NCBI RefSeq assembly: GCF_009651005.1
Contig: NZ_WHVW01000025.1
Coordinates: 1 to 48,053, forward strand
From: Sporosarcina obsidiansis
GTDB lineage: Bacteria; Bacillota; Bacilli; Bacillales_A; Planococcaceae
Reading direction: 5' to 3'
Length of the DNA stretch: 48,053 nt
The position numbers were made by a program, and so were the translations under genes. The notes under the pieces are model-generated. The model had not been told where the DNA came from. It did not search any database and saw only the letters and a program-made list of their open reading frames with translations. This document shows positions 26,292-35,598 of the stretch, piece by piece. Numbering within the stretch: position 1 is the stretch's first letter; each line of letters begins with the position of its first letter.

Positions 26292-27833
26292 GTGTATTCC
26301 CCTTTTGCTAGCAATCTCTAATTTACTACTTCGCTTTGCAACATACATGGCTTGGTCAGCATGATGCATAAGTGTTTGTACATCCCTTCCATCTTCAGGA
26401 AATTGACTGATACCAATGCTAAGCGAGATAGGTAAATCAGGATGGGTTGTTGTAATATGTTGTGAAAAGGTTGATTGTAATTGTTCTATAAACTGTTTCG
26501 TTAGCTGTTTGGAATGTACATCTCGTAGGAAAAGGACAAATTCATCCCCGCCTAATCGTGCAAGATCTCCCGTATCCTTCACCGCATCTTGCAATATTTG
26601 TGCAGTAACTTGAAGCAATTCATCCCCTGCCTGGTGACCATAAGTATCATTTAAACATTTAAAATTATCAATATCTATTAAAAGTAATGTAAGCGTTTGT
26701 TGTTCTTTTCGACATGTTTCCATCACTGCTTCTAGTTGGATAGTAAACGAACGTCGATTTGGTAAGCGTGTTAAGGCATCATGGTAAGCGAGAAATTCGA
26801 TCTCCCTTTGATATTGTTTTTGTAACGTCACGTCCTGGAGAATTAAAAGAATATGCATCTGATTATCCATTAATATATAATCTGCATTGACGAGCAATAA
26901 ACGTTGGACATCATTATTTGAAATACTCAGCGCATAATCTTTAATTTCTTTTTCACTTAAAAGCTGTTCCTTTAACATATCGTCTAGTAAAGTAAAAAAT
27001 TGTTCTTGTCGAAGATTCAAGTTATCAAGCAATTTTGTTGCTGCTGGATTTGCATCATGAATAATTCCTTTAAAGTCTAGAAGCAAAATAGCGTTTGGAT
27101 TTAAACGAAATAATTTTTCATAACGTTTATCGTACAAATTAAGAAAATCATGTTGTTTCATTATCCGGCGTAGGAAATAACACCAAACAATTCCGGCATA
27201 TATAAAAGAATAGGGCGGCAGCGTGTTTTCGTAATTAAAATAGCCCAATACAATATTTAAAATAATAGCTACACAAACCCCAACGATCAGTTGGTGGTAG
27301 ATTGCCCGTTGTTCTTCAAGTTTCGTCCTATATTTGGCAATCAATAAAGGGATTAAGTAAAGAAAATCTATGATCGTACTAACGGTCATGGCTATGTAAT
27401 AGTTCTTATTATAGATTGGATATTTCCACATCCCCACTTCAAAAAAGTCTTGTGTGTAAATCAATTTAGCACCAGTTAGAATATTTAAGATAACAAAAAG
27501 CAGTGGTACATAAAAGATATATGGATACAGAAAACGAGGCCAATTGGTATAAATACCTGTAAACTTTATAAGAAAGTGAAAGCATAATCCAGGGATAATA
27601 AAACCTACACTACTTAGCCAAATAGAAGAAAGAATGGGACTATATTCTATCGGGACTTGATTTCTCAAAAATTCTTCCACGAATAACAATAAGAAGCAAA
27701 TGGCAATAAGGCTTATTAATATGTGTTCCGTTTTTCTTTTATTGCGAAGAAGAATATCCGTTGCCATAAATGTCAAAAACAAAATCGGTAGTCCATGGGT
27801 CATCAGAAGTAGTAGTGCCTCGTTCAATTCCAT
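26286..27833 (-). CDS. Diguanylate cyclase with 7-helix sensor, PAS and GGDEF domains
   Basis: A 515-residue membrane protein. Seven hydrophobic helices (about 10-225) form a HisKA_7TM-type sensor, followed by a PAS domain (about 235-345, with LLDFKGIIHDANPAATKLL) and a GGDEF domain (about 350-510). The active site reads LARLGGDEFVLFL and is intact, so it should make cyclic di-GMP from GTP. The inhibitory RxxD motif normally five residues before GGDEF is missing (KDTG stands there), suggesting no product feedback. The start has GGGGGAT 9 bases upstream. It is the only gene between topB copies D and E. Confidence 0.92.
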   Translation of the reverse strand: MELNEALLLLMTHGLPILFLTFMATDILLRNKRKTEHILISLIAICFLLLFVEEFLRNQVPIEYSPILSSIWLSSVGFIIPGLCFHFLIKFTGIYTNWPRFLYPYIFYVPLLFVILNILTGAKLIYTQDFFEVGMWKYPIYNKNYYIAMTVSTIIDFLYLIPLLIAKYRTKLEEQRAIYHQLIVGVCVAIILNIVLGYFNYENTLPPYSFIYAGIVWCYFLRRIMKQHDFLNLYDKRYEKLFRLNPNAILLLDFKGIIHDANPAATKLLDNLNLRQEQFFTLLDDMLKEQLLSEKEIKDYALSISNNDVQRLLLVNADYILMDNQMHILLILQDVTLQKQYQREIEFLAYHDALTRLPNRRSFTIQLEAVMETCRKEQQTLTLLLIDIDNFKCLNDTYGHQAGDELLQVTAQILQDAVKDTGDLARLGGDEFVLFLRDVHSKQLTKQFIEQLQSTFSQHITTTHPDLPISLSIGISQFPEDGRDVQTLMHHADQAMYVAKRSSKLEIASKRGIHE

Positions 27834-28317
27834 GCATCTATCATCCCCCTTTCACAAGAGAATACACTTCCATAGTAACCTATCTCTGTAATTTATACTA
27901 TAATTTTAAAAATTTCATCGAATCAGCACGTTTTGGATTTATAAATGTCCAGGAAATGGTTGTATTTGAATAAGGGGTTACCTTAAATAGTATCCTCTCC
28001 ACTATCGGGCAAGAAAGCAGGGTAGTTATTTTTTTCATAAATCCTTTTAAGTTTACAGCCGGTCAACCCTTCTTCATACGGTATGTTAACCTCATTGACT
28101 GGATGTTGACACGTTCAGTCTTCTCTACTATATATTTATTTTATGCTAATTTTTCTAGAGATACTCACTTTCTATAAGATTATCGAGCCTAGAAGAGGCG
28201 AACATACCCTCCCTCTCTTCCGAAGTAATTTTATACTATATTTCACTGTCTTCTATATATCTGTTACACTAACGTAATAAGAACATCTGTTTTTCCACGA
28301 ACGAAAGAGGTGCTCCC
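27834..28317. other. Gap between the cyclase gene and topB copy E
   Basis: No gene with a start is visible. A start-less minus-strand frame of about 40 codons (27985-28110, HPVNEVNIPYEEGLTGCKLK in part) may be a scrap of coding DNA, unassigned. The last 30 bases carry the AAAGAGGTGCT ribosome site of copy E. Confidence 0.4.
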
Positions 28318-28947
28318 ATGAAACCCGTAATTCTCGCTGAAAAGCCATCCCAAGCCAAAGCATATGCAGACGCTTTTTCCGTGCGCCGCCACGAAGGTTA
28401 TTTGGAAATCAATCCATGCCCCATTTTCCCGAATGGAGCTTATATCACATGGGGTATTGGTCATCTTGTTGAACTAAAAGAACCCCACGCTTACAATCCC
28501 GCTTGGAAAAGATGGTCACTCGGAAGTTTACCAATTCTACCGGAACGTTATGAGTTTCAGGTGGCAAAGGGAAAGTTTAAGCAGTTTCAGGTTGTGAAGA
28601 AGCTTATTAAGGGGACGGATACTGTTATTAATGCGTGCGACGTGGACCGCGAAGGATCCAACATCTTCTATTCCATCTACTACGTGACCGGCGCACGCAA
28701 CCAGACGATCAAGCGGCTTTGGATCAACTCATTGGAAGTGGAGGAAGTCCGCAAAGGGTTTGCGAATTTGCGAGACAATCGCCAAGACTTGTTACTATAT
28801 GAGGAAGCGAAAGCTCGCCAGATCAGTGACTGGCTCGTAGGAATGAACGGTTCCCGACTGTATACACTACTATTAAAAGCTAAAGGCGTTCAGGAAGTGT
28901 TTCCCATCGGACGCGTTGAATTGTATCCCGTACTTTTCTGGGATTAA
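28318..28947 (+). CDS. Truncated TopB, copy E: TOPRIM-containing 209-residue frame
   Basis: An uninterrupted frame equal to TopB residues 1-202 followed by LYPVLFWD-stop. It keeps the whole TOPRIM domain with Glu8 and CDVDREGSN, the segment RQISDWLVGMNGSRLY and SIGRVE-type end, but lacks the toroid, the catalytic Tyr and the zinc ribbon. AGAGGTG precedes the ATG. Homology ends at 28920/28921, the same codon as copy C. It is probably a left-over of an insertion, yet it is the only long copy without a lesion, so a short TOPRIM protein may be made. Confidence 0.8.
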   Translation: MKPVILAEKPSQAKAYADAFSVRRHEGYLEINPCPIFPNGAYITWGIGHLVELKEPHAYNPAWKRWSLGSLPILPERYEFQVAKGKFKQFQVVKKLIKGTDTVINACDVDREGSNIFYSIYYVTGARNQTIKRLWINSLEVEEVRKGFANLRDNRQDLLLYEEAKARQISDWLVGMNGSRLYTLLLKAKGVQEVFPIGRVELYPVLFWD

Positions 28948-29006
28948 TTATAAATATGATGATATACATGGGTTTTACAAATTCCACCCAAATCTTTTCG
29001 GGTGGA
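28921..29006 (+). repeat. Shared terminus after site 2, second copy
   Basis: TTGTATCC-N3-ACTTTTCTGGG through TACAAAT repeats the terminus after copy C. A clean hairpin follows: AATTCCACCC with GGGTGGAATT (28979-29006). It has no T-run, so it is not a plain terminator. Confidence 0.75.
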
Positions 29007-29369
29007 ATTACATTGAATCGTGAAAAAGTCGTATTTCCACCAAATATTTAACTAAAATAACGCGATTTGTTCTTTCAAACTAAATTAATTTTGCGTCAAG
29101 TAACAATAAAGTTGTTTAAAACCACTGGTCATACTACTCAACAATCGGACTATTTTTATTAATATGCTCTTAAAGGAGTCCACCGCTTAGATATGTCGAA
29201 TTTCCCCCTTAGTAAAATCTCATTTTTAAAATCATCGGCAAATTTACTATCATACATAGATAAAGTCTTATATGAAGTAGGCGATATAAGGTTAAAAATA
29301 AATTTTGGTTTTAAGTGACGACTGTCCCTTGTAATTTCGAATATTAATTCCTCCTTAGACCTCTTCTAA
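29007..29369. other. Gap, no supported gene
   Basis: AT-rich DNA. A 41-codon plus-strand frame at 29193-29318 (MSNFPLSKISFLKSS at its start) has only a distant AGGAG and no recognisable family. Nothing else is seen. Confidence 0.35.
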
Positions 29370-30944
29370 CTACTTTCTTACTCTTTTATACCCCCGATAC
29401 CTCTTAAAACAATTAACAAATAATAAAGAACCAACTAGCAAAACAAGTAGGACGGCAATCGTAATTAATTCCTTCAGTTGATCTTGCTGGTTTGCACCTT
29501 GGTTTCCTCCTCCCCAAGGCATTCCACCTCTTCCCATACCTTGCATCCCTTCTGGCATACCGCCTCTTCCCATGGCTGGCATTCCTTCCGGCATCTCTCC
29601 ATTACCAATGGCCGGCATTCCTTCTGGCATATCTCCATTACCCATACCTGCCATATTTACTGGGATACTCCCACCGCTTATCCCTTCACCATTTACATAG
29701 CTTGGGATTTCACCATCTAATTGTTTTTGAACATGTTCAAGACGGTCTTTCATAAATCCAACAATCCCAGGATATCCTTCTACAGACTCATCTCCGGTAT
29801 TCGCCAAAAATTCATCGTATGAATAAAAGGCTGTCGGATCTTTTTTCACATCATCTCCTATAAGTGACTTCAATTCATCCACTCGGGACTCTATATCTAC
29901 AAGCAGATCGACGGTTTGTTGAACATAGCGATGGTATTGTTCTCTATATTCGCTATCGGATAGTACATAATTAACGAGAGGATGATCCTTCACCGCGCCA
30001 ATAGTAGGCTCATCGATGAGCATTTCTTTTTGTGTATCTATGTCTTTCCCCATCATGCCACCAATGGACATATTATGATCCCATGCAAGAAACGTGAATT
30101 TCCCATTTTGTTCATATAAATAATAGTTATGGCTCATCATCCCCTGATAGCTATCCATATCAACCATCACGGTACCAACCGCTAAATAACGTAAATATTT
30201 ATCTACATCAAAATAGGATTCAACGTCTTTTCCATCACTTAGAGCCTCGATAAACTCCAGTAGTTTTGTATTGTTTTTACTCCCTGACTTCATTATTAAT
30301 CCTGTCTCATCAATACTCATTCCATCTTTCCAGGTTAACGAGGCCCCTGTATCCGCCTTATACAAATTTCCTGTTGAATTTCCAAAGTTTCTTTCGAGAT
30401 AAGGTTCTTCAAGATTTTCTACAGCTAGATAAAGTCCATAATGTTCTCCATTAATCGAGACATTTACATAGCTATAATTAGGCGCTTCAAGACCCATCTC
30501 TTCCAACACATCATAAGTCAGATATTCTCGCATATACGAAGGATCTGCAAAATTATTGTTGAGATTGATTTTTGTATAGCCCGCTAAGTTCTGTTCGATA
30601 AATTTGTTAAACTCCAATTTGAAACTATAGCGATCCGAATCAGACCCAGCTACAGTCATTAATGATGAATTGCCTTTAACACGTACACCGGTATAACCAA
30701 TTGTTATGCCGTTATAAGTGACCGTTCCTTCTTTATATTCTTCATCCATTGGATTATTCAACATATTTTGAAAGTCTGCTTCATCGATTTCAATGTTTAT
30801 GGTGTTAATTTCACCTTTTTTAAAAATAGGATCTTCTGTTTGTGTTTCTTCCGCAAACGTACGGTTAGTTCCTAAGAAAACTAACATAGACACGATTACT
30901 AAACTTGTAAAGATACCCCGTTTTCTTTCTTTTGATATCGCCAT
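29370..30944 (-). CDS. Secreted CotH-family kinase-like protein
   Basis: A 524-residue extracellular membrane-anchored protein. A signal peptide (residues 1-31, ending TFAEE) is followed by the CotH domain (about 45-390). CotH of Bacillus spores is an atypical protein kinase; motifs here include GVRVKGNSSL, YLAVENLEEPYLERNFG and the acidic LAWDHNMSIGGMMG. Residues 420-485 are a Gly/Met-rich repeat (MPEGMPA-type units, four or so). One C-terminal membrane helix (LITIAVLLVLLVGSLLFV) and a basic tail close the protein. In Bacillota this type travels with DUF4956 and VTC genes, as here. Confidence 0.9.
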   Translation of the reverse strand: MAISKERKRGIFTSLVIVSMLVFLGTNRTFAEETQTEDPIFKKGEINTINIEIDEADFQNMLNNPMDEEYKEGTVTYNGITIGYTGVRVKGNSSLMTVAGSDSDRYSFKLEFNKFIEQNLAGYTKINLNNNFADPSYMREYLTYDVLEEMGLEAPNYSYVNVSINGEHYGLYLAVENLEEPYLERNFGNSTGNLYKADTGASLTWKDGMSIDETGLIMKSGSKNNTKLLEFIEALSDGKDVESYFDVDKYLRYLAVGTVMVDMDSYQGMMSHNYYLYEQNGKFTFLAWDHNMSIGGMMGKDIDTQKEMLIDEPTIGAVKDHPLVNYVLSDSEYREQYHRYVQQTVDLLVDIESRVDELKSLIGDDVKKDPTAFYSYDEFLANTGDESVEGYPGIVGFMKDRLEHVQKQLDGEIPSYVNGEGISGGSIPVNMAGMGNGDMPEGMPAIGNGEMPEGMPAMGRGGMPEGMQGMGRGGMPWGGGNQGANQQDQLKELITIAVLLVLLVGSLLFVNCFKRYRGYKRVRK

Positions 30945-31025
30945 ACAATCACCTTCTTTTTAAAGAGTGCACTAACTCCTAATAAAATAAATCTTATTTT
31001 TATAAGATAAGCGCACTCAAATTTA

Positions 31026-31724
31026 TTATTGAACGTAATCACCGTTATAACTAATTAGTACTGCATGCTCAACGCCGTTAATGTTGGAAATGCTATTGAC
31101 GAAAATTGGCTCATTTCCTTTTAAACGTACTTCAAATGTAACTTCTGTTTGTTCAGCAGTGACGGATTTTTGTTTTACATCAAAACGATTCACTTCTGAT
31201 TTTAATTTTTGATAGATCACTTCTTCTGTTTCGTAACCTTTAAAACTGACTACAAATAAATAAGGCGTTTCGAAGCTTGACTTTTTCATAAATATGAATA
31301 ACACAATCCCAATCACAATAGAACCTAGGATTGCGAGTGAGTAGAAACCAGCTCCTGTAATAATCCCTGTAGCAAGCGCCCAGAATAAAAAGATCAAATC
31401 TACTGGATCCTTAATCGGCGTTCTAAAACGAACGATTGACAGCGCCCCAACCATACCTAGCGATAAAATTAAGTTTGATCCAATTGCCATAATGATAAGA
31501 GATGTTATCATGGATAAGGCAACGAGCGTGATATTAAAGTTCTTTGAATAGAGAACTCCGCTAAAGACACGCTTATAAAGCGTATAAATGAAAAGCCCTA
31601 ATAAGAAAGAAATCGCCATCGTAATCCCCATTTGAATGAGGGAAATATCTGTATTCAAGTTTGAAAGGACATCTTTATTAAGAATATCCATAAAGTTGAC
31701 GGAATCATTGTTGTTCTGCTGCAT
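31026..31724 (-). CDS. DUF4956 membrane protein
   Basis: About 232 residues from the ATG at 31724, which has GGGAGG 10 bases upstream and starts one base after the VTC stop codon. Four membrane helices (about 22-145) surround the conserved LSLGMVGALSIVRFRTPIKDP, the signature of DUF4956; a soluble alpha/beta C-terminal domain follows. Its partners (VTC and CotH proteins) suggest a membrane complex handling polyphosphate or surface phosphorylation; the exact job is unknown. Confidence 0.9.
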   Translation of the reverse strand: MQQNNNDSVNFMDILNKDVLSNLNTDISLIQMGITMAISFLLGLFIYTLYKRVFSGVLYSKNFNITLVALSMITSLIIMAIGSNLILSLGMVGALSIVRFRTPIKDPVDLIFLFWALATGIITGAGFYSLAILGSIVIGIVLFIFMKKSSFETPYLFVVSFKGYETEEVIYQKLKSEVNRFDVKQKSVTAEQTEVTFEVRLKGNEPIFVNSISNINGVEHAVLISYNGDYVQ

Positions 31725-31725
31725 T

Positions 31726-32439
31726 TTATTGATCCTCCCAAGAATTTGCTTTAGTAAATTTTCTGCAAATGGTATACTTTGAAGCTGCTTGTCGCTGTAA
31801 ACCATTTAGCTGTAAACCATCCCGAATATAGTTCGGGATATACTCATCGTACTTTACCTCTAGGATGTAAACCGGTTCGTCTAGCGCTTTAACAGGAAAT
31901 AAATCTGAATCAAAGGGATCAATCTTGTTTAGGCCTGTTCGCAGGTCTTTGTCAAATGTTATTCGAACATTTCCCGTTTTAGCCACATAAGCTTCCCTTA
32001 TATAATCCACAATCACTTTCGGTCTTAGCAGTCTATTTTTCATTTCATAATAGACTTCCTGCAAAAGGGGGGATTCCTCATTTGCTAGCACTGAATAGTC
32101 ATTGACTAATAACCTGTCCATTACCTCCCTTGAAATAGCGACCTTTTCTTTTGCAATCATTGTATTGCGTTTAATTTTCTTTTCAAGATGAATAATCGTG
32201 TCACTTTTGTTATACAAACGTATTCTATATTTATGTCGATTTTCAACCCCGCCTTGTTTTTCCTGTAATGCTTTATTCTCAATGTCATCAAAATAAACGC
32301 TACGTATATGGTATTCACCGCTGTCATTGGCATTCTGATCTTGTTTCATCAAGATTCTTAATCGCTGACGAATTAGGTAGTACTGATGGTAATTGACATA
32401 ATATTTTAGTTCATGACGAAATTTTAACTTTTTTTGCAA
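31726..32439 (-). CDS. VTC-domain polyphosphate polymerase-like protein
   Basis: A 237-residue triphosphate-tunnel protein with the VTC domain, related to the yeast vacuolar polyphosphate polymerase Vtc4. Tunnel motifs are visible: FRHELKYYV at the N-terminus, YHIRSVYFDD, KYRIRLYN, HLEKKIKR and YILEVKYDEYIP (basic and acidic residues lining a tunnel). Members make polyphosphate from ATP or bind it. It is first in the VTC-DUF4956-CotH operon, and its stop is coupled to the DUF4956 start. Confidence 0.92.
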   Translation of the reverse strand: MQKKLKFRHELKYYVNYHQYYLIRQRLRILMKQDQNANDSGEYHIRSVYFDDIENKALQEKQGGVENRHKYRIRLYNKSDTIIHLEKKIKRNTMIAKEKVAISREVMDRLLVNDYSVLANEESPLLQEVYYEMKNRLLRPKVIVDYIREAYVAKTGNVRITFDKDLRTGLNKIDPFDSDLFPVKALDEPVYILEVKYDEYIPNYIRDGLQLNGLQRQAASKYTICRKFTKANSWEDQ

Positions 32440-32653
32440 ACAAGCTCCTCCTTTCTTACAACCCTTAATTTACTCCCTCATTGTGTCAAGCAGATGTCAA
32501 AATGAAAATTCATTTACAAAATCTTCACCTTCCATCCAAGAATACTTTACAAAGGAACATTGCTTTATTTTTTCATGCTCTAAGCTAAATAGACATCTTC
32601 CTGACTTATTGGACAGTTATCATTTCATTGACACGATGTATGGAGGGATGGCA

Positions 32654-33226
32654 TTGCCGAATATCAAAACATTAATGCTTTTAGGATTTATTGCTTCACT
32701 GCTTGTCAATATTATTCTTCTTAACAAATTAGTAACGAAAGAAGATGCATCGTCGCTTTCTTTTGATAGCGACGAAATTAGTTTTGCTTTTAGTGATGTT
32801 GTAAATGATCCAAAAACAGTTCTACTTCAAGCAATAAATGAAGCAAATAATACTTTGGACATTGCAATCTATAATTTTGAAGACAGAGAAATTGCCCAAG
32901 CCGTACTTAATGCCCGTATTCGCGGAGTCAGTGTTAGGATTATGACCGATGCTAGTAAAGCGAAAAAAAATGACCAAACCGTAATACTGGACGAATTTAC
33001 GCGAAATAATATTGTCGTTAAAATAAACACGTCCCGAAAAATGCACTTAAAAATGGCGATCATCGATGAACGCCTAATTGTAACGGGTTCTTATAATTTC
33101 ACGGAAGCATCTGCCGATGAAAATTTAGAACAACTCATGACACTCTCTAATGAAGAACTTGCACAAGAATGGACGGGTATATTTGCAGACTTATGGAACC
33201 GAAATGAATTTAAAAAGTGGGAATAA
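32654..33226 (+). CDS. Membrane-anchored phospholipase D-like nuclease
   Basis: About 190 residues from a TTG at 32654, with GGAGGG 6 bases upstream; the ATG at 32648 touches the ribosome site and is less likely. An N-terminal membrane helix (KTLMLLGFIASLLVNIILL) is followed by one PLD domain with the HKD motif HLKMAIIDERLIVTGSYNF. A single HKD motif means it acts as a dimer, like the Nuc-type endonuclease. The gene is divergent from the VTC operon and shares its promoter region. Confidence 0.87.
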   Translation: MPNIKTLMLLGFIASLLVNIILLNKLVTKEDASSLSFDSDEISFAFSDVVNDPKTVLLQAINEANNTLDIAIYNFEDREIAQAVLNARIRGVSVRIMTDASKAKKNDQTVILDEFTRNNIVVKINTSRKMHLKMAIIDERLIVTGSYNFTEASADENLEQLMTLSNEELAQEWTGIFADLWNRNEFKKWE

Positions 33227-33235
33227 CTAGGTAAA

Positions 33236-33281
33236 TAAACAAACCGCCTTTTCTATTAACGAAGAAAAGGCGGTTTGTTTA
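33236..33281. terminator. Terminator after the PLD gene
   Basis: AAACAAACCGCCTTTTC pairs with GAAAAGGCGGTTTGTTT around a 10-base loop, with AT-rich flanks on both sides. A second weaker hairpin at 33319-33350 may serve the leftward kinase gene. Confidence 0.85.
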
Positions 33282-33364
33282 TAATCAACTACTTAATCTA
33301 ATGTATGCTAGTACACTAAACACAGCTAAGAAGCTCTTCGAAGCTGTGTTCAAAGAGATATTAC

Positions 33365-34774
33365 CTATCCTCTCGGTAAACTAATACGAAAAATGGTTCC
33401 CATTGTGCTACTTTGCCTCAAATACAGATCCCCTTTCATCGCTTGAGCAATCATTTTACTTAAAGATAATCCAAGACCTAACCCTCTATGTTTATATTTC
33501 TTTCCTTCTCCGCGATAAAAGCGTTCAAAGATAAAAGCTTGTTCTTCAATTGGGATTCCTGGACCATTATCGGCAATATCAATATACACATCATACTTAT
33601 CAAGACTTACGTTTACTTGTATTTCTCCTTCTTGAATGGCCTGCTTGGCATTATTAAGCAGATTGATTATGATTTGTTCTAATCTAATTGTATCTACTTC
33701 TATTTGTAAATCAGTTTTTAAGAGCGTGATAGTTGCGTTGATTCCTTCTTCTTGGGAAACATTCCATTGATATACGACGTTTTCTACCAAATCATTAATA
33801 TTCGCCTTTATCATAGTTAAGGGGACAGCATTAGCAGCAAAAGAATTAAAAGCAAGTAAATCCTCAACCATTGTTTTCATTTTTGTTGTTTCTCTAAAGG
33901 AAATATTTAAAAACTCTTTTGCTTCTTCTCCGGAAACAACGCTGTCATTTACCGCTTGAAGCAAGCCACTTATAGACGTAACCGGGGTTCTTAGTTCATG
34001 CGTTACACCAGCTAGCAATTCTGTACGTAAGGATTCAAGCCGTTCTAATCGATTCGCCATTTCCTTAAAAGATGTCACAAGTTCATACACCTCTTCTTCC
34101 TTACTGTTTAGTGGAAGATGAATATGATAATCACCTTCTTGAACTTGTTTTGCTGCTTGTGCTACTTCTTTAATCGGCCTTGATAACCGCTTAGTTAAAA
34201 AGTAGATAGCTCCCCATCCAAGCAATGCAAGACTGATAATCATGATGGTCAGCAACGTATATTCCTGGTTTACTTTTGCTAATTCTATTTCGGACTCAAT
34301 CATAACAACCCAACCAATTATATTCTCATTCACTGATATAGGTGCTTTAACTAGATAATAATTAATTGAATCATTACTCAAGTGCAATTTTTGCACTGTT
34401 TCTATAGATTCTATAATATTTTCATTTACTTGTTTGCCTAAAGGTCCCATCGGACGATTACTGGAAACAACTTGTCCCTCCGAGTTTGCAATATATATAA
34501 ATGGTTCACCTTCTAAGTCCATCCAACGGCGATCTGGAAATCCTCCAGGAACCCCCCTACCAAGAAGTGGTCTTAATTCACCAGTACTTACGATTCTATT
34601 TGCCATATCCTCTGTAAGCAACTTCATAATATTGATGCGATTTTCTAGAGTAGTATTGCGGATCCATAACGCAGAGAAAAATGCAATTGCAATTAATCCA
34701 ATACATAGTGTCAATAAATAACGACTTGTCCAATAACGACTTAGGGGAATTCTCTTTTTATTTTTTATAAACAC
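33365..34774 (-). CDS. Sensor histidine kinase
   Basis: A 469-residue two-component kinase. Membrane helices at about 17-38 and 174-194 frame an extracellular sensor domain (about 40-170). HAMP (about 195-247), the phosphorylation helix with VTHELRTPVTSISGL, and the ATPase domain with LLNNAKQAI, IADNGPGIP and GLGLGLSLSK follow. It overlaps the response regulator gene by 17 bases, so the pair is coupled. Its signal is unknown; the neighbouring CotH/VTC and PLD genes are possible targets. Confidence 0.93.
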   Translation of the reverse strand: MFIKNKKRIPLSRYWTSRYLLTLCIGLIAIAFFSALWIRNTTLENRINIMKLLTEDMANRIVSTGELRPLLGRGVPGGFPDRRWMDLEGEPFIYIANSEGQVVSSNRPMGPLGKQVNENIIESIETVQKLHLSNDSINYYLVKAPISVNENIIGWVVMIESEIELAKVNQEYTLLTIMIISLALLGWGAIYFLTKRLSRPIKEVAQAAKQVQEGDYHIHLPLNSKEEEVYELVTSFKEMANRLERLESLRTELLAGVTHELRTPVTSISGLLQAVNDSVVSGEEAKEFLNISFRETTKMKTMVEDLLAFNSFAANAVPLTMIKANINDLVENVVYQWNVSQEEGINATITLLKTDLQIEVDTIRLEQIIINLLNNAKQAIQEGEIQVNVSLDKYDVYIDIADNGPGIPIEEQAFIFERFYRGEGKKYKHRGLGLGLSLSKMIAQAMKGDLYLRQSSTMGTIFRISLPRG

Positions 34775-35441
34775 TCAACTGATACCCCATTCCACGAAAT
34801 GTTTTAATTTCACCTTCTTCTTTCGACCAATCCTGTAGTGCGTTTCTTAATCGCTTTATGGCAAGATCAACCGCCCGATCACTTCCCTCATAATCCCACC
34901 CCCAAACTTCTTCAATCAATTGATCCCTTGTAAACGTTTGGTTAGGATGGTCAGCCAAAAATAAAAGGACGGTTAAATCACGCGGTGTTAAACGAATTGT
35001 CTTTCCTAAAAGATTAACATGATGTGATTTCAAATCAATCTCAAGTTGACCGAATCGTTTAACCTGAGAATTCTCGGCTTTGGAACGACGCATCACTGCT
35101 TTTACACGAGCGACCACTTCTTCCGCATTAAACGGTTTCGCTATATAATCATCTGCTCCTTCATTCAATCCATTTAATCGATAATTAACATCCCCTAAAG
35201 CCGTAAGCATAATAACAGCACACGTATTCATTTGGCGTATCTCTTTCAGCAATTTCCATCCATCTTTCCCGGGAAGCATTACATCTAATAGTACAAGATC
35301 CGGCTGGCTCGAATAAAATGTCTCCATCGCTTCCATACCATTAAATACCTGTTCAATATGAAATCCAGCTTTTTGTAAATAGACTCTTAACACCTCGCTT
35401 ATTGCAAATTCGTCTTCTATAATTAAAATTTTTTTCATCAT
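34758..35441 (-). CDS. OmpR-family response regulator
   Basis: A 227-residue regulator: receiver domain with IIEDEF, phospho-acceptor Asp in LVLLDVMLPGKDGW and Lys in YIAKPFNAEEV, then a winged helix (about 130-227) with RLTPRDLTVLLFL and TFRGMGYQLS. GAGGG stands 6 bases before the chosen ATG; a second start two codons earlier is too close to it. First gene of the regulator-kinase pair. Confidence 0.93.
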   Translation of the reverse strand: MMKKILIIEDEFAISEVLRVYLQKAGFHIEQVFNGMEAMETFYSSQPDLVLLDVMLPGKDGWKLLKEIRQMNTCAVIMLTALGDVNYRLNGLNEGADDYIAKPFNAEEVVARVKAVMRRSKAENSQVKRFGQLEIDLKSHHVNLLGKTIRLTPRDLTVLLFLADHPNQTFTRDQLIEEVWGWDYEGSDRAVDLAIKRLRNALQDWSKEEGEIKTFRGMGYQLSVYKK

Positions 35442-35463
35442 AATCATCCCTCTATATTAGTAG

Positions 35464-35598
35464 TTAGAGTTCCTTTCGATAAAGTTTTGAATAGACACCT
35501 GTATCATCCATGGCAATATGCGTATCCGTGCTTTCTTTGAACCAATTCAATAAGCGAAACAGATCTATTGTCAACGTCTTAGACAACTCGAATTTCTA
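35464..35598 (-). pseudogene. IS110-family transposase fragment
   Basis: A start-less frame reading LFRLLNWFKESTDTHIAMDD, then TGVYSKLYRKEL-stop. The pattern HIAM-D/E-S/T-TGVY is the conserved block near the catalytic DEDD site of IS110 transposases. Only about 45 codons are left. Confidence 0.5.

Noticed and set aside
17152..28947. topB fragments as simple local duplications of topB
   Set aside because: The copies differ at many third codon positions and fall in two length forms, and pairs share exact break points followed by common foreign sequence.
29478..29755. Plus-strand His/Phe/Leu-rich frames opposite the CotH repeat
   Set aside because: They are the mirror image of the Gly/Met-rich repeat codons of the CotH gene and lack ribosome sites.
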